Shown: positions 6,973-8,937 of the stretch, one piece after another
Layout of the letters: each line of letters opens with the position of its first letter
Position numbering within the stretch: position 1 is the stretch's first letter
Assembly: GCA_964459515.1 (NCBI GenBank)
Contig: CAYWML010000053.1
Span: 1 to 8,937 of the forward strand
Origin: Scatosoma sp964459515
GTDB taxonomy: Bacteria; Bacillota; Clostridia; Christensenellales; Borkfalkiaceae
Direction of reading: 5' to 3'
Length of the DNA stretch: 8,937 bases
Translations under genes and position numbers: made by a program
The notes under the pieces: generated by a model
Told to the model about the DNA's origin: nothing
The model's database searches: none
What the model saw: only the letters and a program-made list of their open reading frames with translations

Positions 6973-7509
6973 ATGAAGAAAATAATGCTGTTCGGCAGAG
7001 TTGCGGCGGGAAAAACTACCTTGACGCAAGCCCTGCGCGGAGAAGAGATTAAATATTATAAAACGCAGTACGTCAATTATCTCGACACCGTCATCGATAC
7101 GCCCGGGGAATATACCGAGCGCAGGGAAACGAGCGGTGCATTGGCGTTATATGCATACGAAGCGGATATCGTGGGCTTGGTGTTGTCCGCCAACGAGCCG
7201 TATTCGATTTTTTCGCCCTGCCTTACGAGCATGGTAAATCGCGAGGCGATCGGCATTATCACGGGCATCGATAAGCCCGACGCCAACGTGCCGCGCGTAG
7301 CCAATTGGTTGCGCTTGGCAGGTTGCAAAAAGATATTCCCCGTTTCTTCTATCACGGGCGAGGGGATTGCCGCGCTCGCGGAATATTTAGAGGACGACGA
7401 GGATCGCGCAAAGCGAGCGAAGGAAAAAACGCAGGCGGCGGAATCGCCGAAGCAACCGACGACGCGGCGCGGACGAAAGAAAAAAACGACCACGGAGGTG
7501 CAGGCATGA
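6973..7509 (+). CDS. pduV: PduV/EutP-family small GTPase with basic C-terminal tail
   Basis: This 178-residue Ras-like P-loop protein belongs to the EutP/PduV family found in many catabolic BMC loci; PduV has been linked to the outside of Pdu compartments and their movement. G1 is GRVAAGKTT (residues 8-16) and G3 is DTPGEY (42-47). The G4 position reads ITGID (96-100), where E. coli EutP has ISKTD, so the usual base-contacting lysine is a glycine. G5-like VSSITGEGI follows at 124-132. Residues 141-178 are an added, highly charged tail with RRGRKKK at 165-171, which probably lies outside the folded domain. The ATG at 6973 begins the conserved KKIMLFGRV strand 16 bases after pduU. Its stop overlaps the next start (ATGA), linking it to the ParA gene. 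Nucleotide specificity is uncertain given the G4 change. Confidence 0.92.
   Translation: MKKIMLFGRVAAGKTTLTQALRGEEIKYYKTQYVNYLDTVIDTPGEYTERRETSGALALYAYEADIVGLVLSANEPYSIFSPCLTSMVNREAIGIITGIDKPDANVPRVANWLRLAGCKKIFPVSSITGEGIAALAEYLEDDEDRAKRAKEKTQAAESPKQPTTRRGRKKKTTTEVQA
7494..7500 (+). promoter_or_regulatory. Ribosome binding site fixing the ParA start
   Basis: GGAGGTG lies inside the last codons of the GTPase gene, 5 bases before the ATG at 7506. The open frame extends upstream to an ATG at 7305, but that part lies entirely within the GTPase gene and does not resemble a ParA N-terminus. Confidence 0.88.
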
Positions 7510-8297
7510 GCAAGACGAAAGTGATCGCGTTTGCGAATAACAAGGGCGGCAGCGGTAAAACGACGACGTGTTCCAACGTCGGTTGCGCGATGGCGCTGCT
7601 CGGGAAAAAAGTGTTGCTTATCGACGGCGATATGCAGCTGAATTTGACGATCGCCTTTTTCGACGAGGAAAAAGCCTACGAATACGCCAAAGGCGAGAAA
7701 AATATTTATCGCGCGATTAAGGACGAACGGGATTTGTCCGATTACGTGGTGGAAACGGGCATTAAGGGGTTGGAAATCATACCTTCCACTTCGTTGATGA
7801 GTTCTATCGAGTTCGATCTGTTCGCCAAATGGCAACGGGAAAGCGTTTTGAAAAAATGCTTGGAACGCGTTCGCGCAAAGGGGTATTACGATTATATCCT
7901 TATCGATTCGCCGCCGACGCTCGGCGGTTGGGTGATGAACGTTATGTGCGCGTCCGATTACGTCGTCGTTCCCGTAGAGGCAAGCCCTTGGGGGCTTTTC
8001 GGGTTGGCGAATATGTTTGAATTTTGCGATAAGGCAAAATCGATCAATCCGAAGTTGGAAGTGTTGGGTATTGCCGTGACGAAAGCGGACGAACGGAAGA
8101 AGTATTTCCGTCAAACGCTGGAAACGTTGCGCGAAACGAAAGGGGCGCGCCTTTTTGAAAATTACATTCGCGTGGACAGCACGGTGGAATGGGCGCAGGA
8201 CAACAGTCAGCCCGTCGTGTCTTTCAAACAAAATTGCCGTAGCGCAAAAGAATATATCAATTTAACAAAGGAGATCATGAAGTATGCCGATCGGTAA
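7506..8297 (+). CDS. ParA-family ATPase, McdA-like, in the BMC operon
   Basis: This 263-residue protein is a ParA/Soj-type ATPase. It has the deviant Walker A NKGGSGKTT (residues 12-20) with signature Lys13 and P-loop Lys18, Walker A' LLIDGDMQLNLT (37-48), and Walker B YILIDSPPTL (130-139, Asp134). The segments VVVPVEASPWGL (153-164) and GIAVTKADERKKYF (188-201) and a C-terminal helix complete the fold. Such ATPases dimerise with ATP, bind nucleoid DNA non-specifically and position cargo (plasmids, chromosomes, carboxysomes) with a partner that stimulates ATP hydrolysis. There is no ParB or parS-like array here. The gene is instead embedded between a BMC GTPase (4-base ATGA overlap) and a small basic protein (14-base overlap), so BMC positioning is the natural inference. 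A leftover plasmid or mobile-element partition gene is the alternative, but the overlaps and matching base composition argue against it. Confidence 0.93.
   Translation: MSKTKVIAFANNKGGSGKTTTCSNVGCAMALLGKKVLLIDGDMQLNLTIAFFDEEKAYEYAKGEKNIYRAIKDERDLSDYVVETGIKGLEIIPSTSLMSSIEFDLFAKWQRESVLKKCLERVRAKGYYDYILIDSPPTLGGWVMNVMCASDYVVVPVEASPWGLFGLANMFEFCDKAKSINPKLEVLGIAVTKADERKKYFRQTLETLRETKGARLFENYIRVDSTVEWAQDNSQPVVSFKQNCRSAKEYINLTKEIMKYADR
8267..8273 (+). promoter_or_regulatory. Ribosome binding site for the 91-residue basic protein
   Basis: AAAGGAG lies within the last codons of the ParA gene, 10 bases before the ATG at 8284. A nearer ATG at 8277 is in the ParA frame and stops at once, so 8284 is the start. 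Confidence 0.75.
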
Positions 8298-8559
8298 AAA
8301 CGCAATTAAAAGAGTAGAAAACAACGGGTATTCCAAAGTGAAAACTTCCGCGCCCGACATGGAAAACAGCAACGTGATCGCTAATCCCGACGCGCAGGTG
8401 GAAGAAAAGCTTCTTGCGCCCGTCGCGCAAGCGACGGAAAAGAAAACGGCGGCGAAGAAAGCCACCGCCAAGAAGCCGTCGGCGAAAAAACAGGCGAGTA
8501 AATCCGCTGCGATTATGCGCGTGGAAATCGGTTGCGATATGCCGTATTATCTGTTGTAA
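8284..8559 (+). CDS. Small Lys/Ala-rich protein, candidate ParA partner (McdB-like role)
   Basis: This 91-residue protein is not assigned to a known family from sequence. It has three parts. The N-terminus MPIGKNAIKR is cationic and resembles the Lys/Arg-bearing N-terminal peptides by which ParB-type partners stimulate ParA ATPases. A polar middle (about 11-50) contains SAPDMENSNVIANPD. A Lys/Ala stretch (about 52-74) repeats A-K-K-x-x three times at 57-71 (AKKAT, AKKPS, AKKQA), followed by a distinct C-terminus IMRVEIGCDMPYYLL. It is probably largely disordered apart from the ends. It starts inside the ParA gene, so the two are made together. It could be the adaptor between the ParA ATPase and the shell, analogous in role to McdB, though no sequence homology to McdB is claimed. 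A histone-H1-like DNA-binding role is the alternative for the AKK repeats. Confidence 0.8.
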   Translation: MPIGKNAIKRVENNGYSKVKTSAPDMENSNVIANPDAQVEEKLLAPVAQATEKKTAAKKATAKKPSAKKQASKSAAIMRVEIGCDMPYYLL

Positions 8560-8586
8560 ACGCGGCAAAACGAAATAAGAAACGGA

Positions 8587-8654
8587 GAAAAAAAACGAAA
8601 AAATACAGGCTTTCGCGCCAAAGCGCAGGGCACAGCTTTTTTCGTTCTTTTTTC
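8587..8654 (+). terminator. Long A/T-rich hairpin after the last BMC gene, probable terminator
   Basis: The arm at 8587-8603 (G, eight A, CG, six A) pairs with 8637-8654 (six T, CGTTC, six T, C) over 17 base pairs with one bulged C. Inside its 33-base loop GCTTT (8609-8613) and AAAGC (8620-8624) can form a further small hairpin. The A-run / T-run design would work as a terminator in both directions, and it lies 27 bases after the stop of the basic protein gene. It marks the probable end of the BMC operon. The following short AAAAAGAATTTTT (8656-8668) is a weak palindrome near the next ribosome binding site. The whole gap from 8560 to 8689 holds no supported gene. Confidence 0.6.
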
Positions 8655-8689
8655 TAAAAAGAATTTTTGTAAACGGGAGAAAAGAAAAA

Positions 8690-8937
8690 ATGCGAACAAC
8701 GGAAAAGAAATATCGTTGTATTCCTTTTTGGTCTTGGAACGACGAGTTGGACGAAGAACAGTTGCAAAAGCAAGTCGAGTGGATGAACGAGAACGGCGTG
8801 GGCGGCTTTTTTATGCACGCGCGCGGCGGTTTGAAAACGGAATATCTCGGCAAAAAATGGTTCGATTGTATTCGCGCGTGTTCGGAAAAGGCAAAGGAAC
8901 TCGGCATGGAAGCGTATGCCTACGACGAGAACGGTTG
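8690..8937 (+). CDS. Glycoside hydrolase, GH106/GH2-like rhamnosidase-type N-terminus (5' part only)
   Basis: An open frame begins at ATG 8690, 10 bases after GGGAG (8675-8679), and runs off the window end after 82 full codons. The visible protein contains CIPFWSWNDELDEEQLQKQV, then EWMNENGVGGFFMHARGGL, a WFDCIRACSEKAKELGMEAY helix region and YDENGW. This succession (W-x-WN-D/E, GVGGFF-H-R-GL, YDE-GW) is characteristic of the beta/alpha-barrel start of large GH106/GH2-like hydrolases such as alpha-L-rhamnosidases. No signal peptide is seen, so the enzyme would be cytoplasmic. Its place next to a propanediol BMC suggests it releases a deoxysugar (rhamnose or similar) whose breakdown yields 1,2-propanediol. 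The exact family and substrate cannot be settled from 82 residues, and it probably starts a separate transcription unit. Confidence 0.75.
   Translation, partial: MRTTEKKYRCIPFWSWNDELDEEQLQKQVEWMNENGVGGFFMHARGGLKTEYLGKKWFDCIRACSEKAKELGMEAYAYDENG

Noticed and set aside
7077..8231. 384-codon minus-strand open frame opposite the GTPase and ParA genes
   Set aside because: Both underlying + strand genes have full family motifs; the antisense product has shadow-type composition and no ribosome binding site or motif support was seen.
8452..8500. AAG/GCG-rich repetitive DNA in the basic protein gene as a possible tandem repeat or CRISPR-like element
   Set aside because: The repetition is at the protein level (AKK-x-x) with variable codons and no spacers; it is coding low complexity.
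8275..8907. 210-codon minus-strand open frame covering the basic protein, the gap and the hydrolase start
   Set aside because: It crosses two supported + strand genes and a hairpin region; the Phe/Ser/Arg runs come from the Lys/Ala codons and A-runs of the opposite strand.

Overview
The window is most of a glycyl-radical-enzyme-associated bacterial microcompartment (BMC, GRM-type) locus. All genes are on the + strand. The host is probably an anaerobic gut-type Clostridia/Bacillota bacterium. This is an inference from the strong GGAGG-like ribosome binding sites, the tight operon packing, the oxygen-sensitive glycyl radical chemistry, the moderately GC-rich codon use and a downstream rhamnosidase-like glycoside hydrolase. 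The sequence alone does not fix the species.

Layout. The window opens in the last third of a hexameric shell protein (PduA/EutM type), followed by a strong intrinsic-terminator-like hairpin. About 100 bases of hairpin-rich leader then precede a PduL-type phosphotransacylase, a pentameric vertex protein (EutN/PduN), a PduS-type Fe-S flavoprotein, a tandem-domain trimeric shell protein with the Fe-S-ligating cysteine of PduT, an 844-residue glycyl radical diol dehydratase, its compact radical-SAM activase, a PduU/EutS shell protein and a PduV/EutP GTPase. The order J/A-L-N-S-T-[GRE-activase]-U-V matches the order of the corresponding genes in the classical B12-dependent pdu operon, with the glycyl radical enzyme and its activase sitting between pduT and pduU.

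The accessory part comes next. A ParA-family ATPase overlaps the GTPase stop codon by ATGA, and a 91-residue Lys/Ala-rich protein overlaps the ParA stop by 14 bases. The pairing of a ParA ATPase with a small low-complexity basic protein inside a BMC operon resembles the McdA/McdB carboxysome-positioning systems. It is the most interesting signal in the window: a candidate system for spacing and segregating a catabolic (glycyl radical) microcompartment. A long A/T-rich hairpin region follows, and then the 5' end of a GH106/GH2-like glycoside hydrolase starts and runs off the window.

Proposed metabolism: plant or mucosal rhamnosides (or fucosides) are hydrolysed, the deoxysugar is broken down to 1,2-propanediol, and the glycyl radical dehydratase makes propionaldehyde inside the shell. 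PduL converts propionyl-CoA to propionyl-phosphate. PduS and PduT could carry electrons across the shell. The aldehyde dehydrogenase, alcohol dehydrogenase, most hexameric shell genes and any regulator are not in the window and would be expected upstream.
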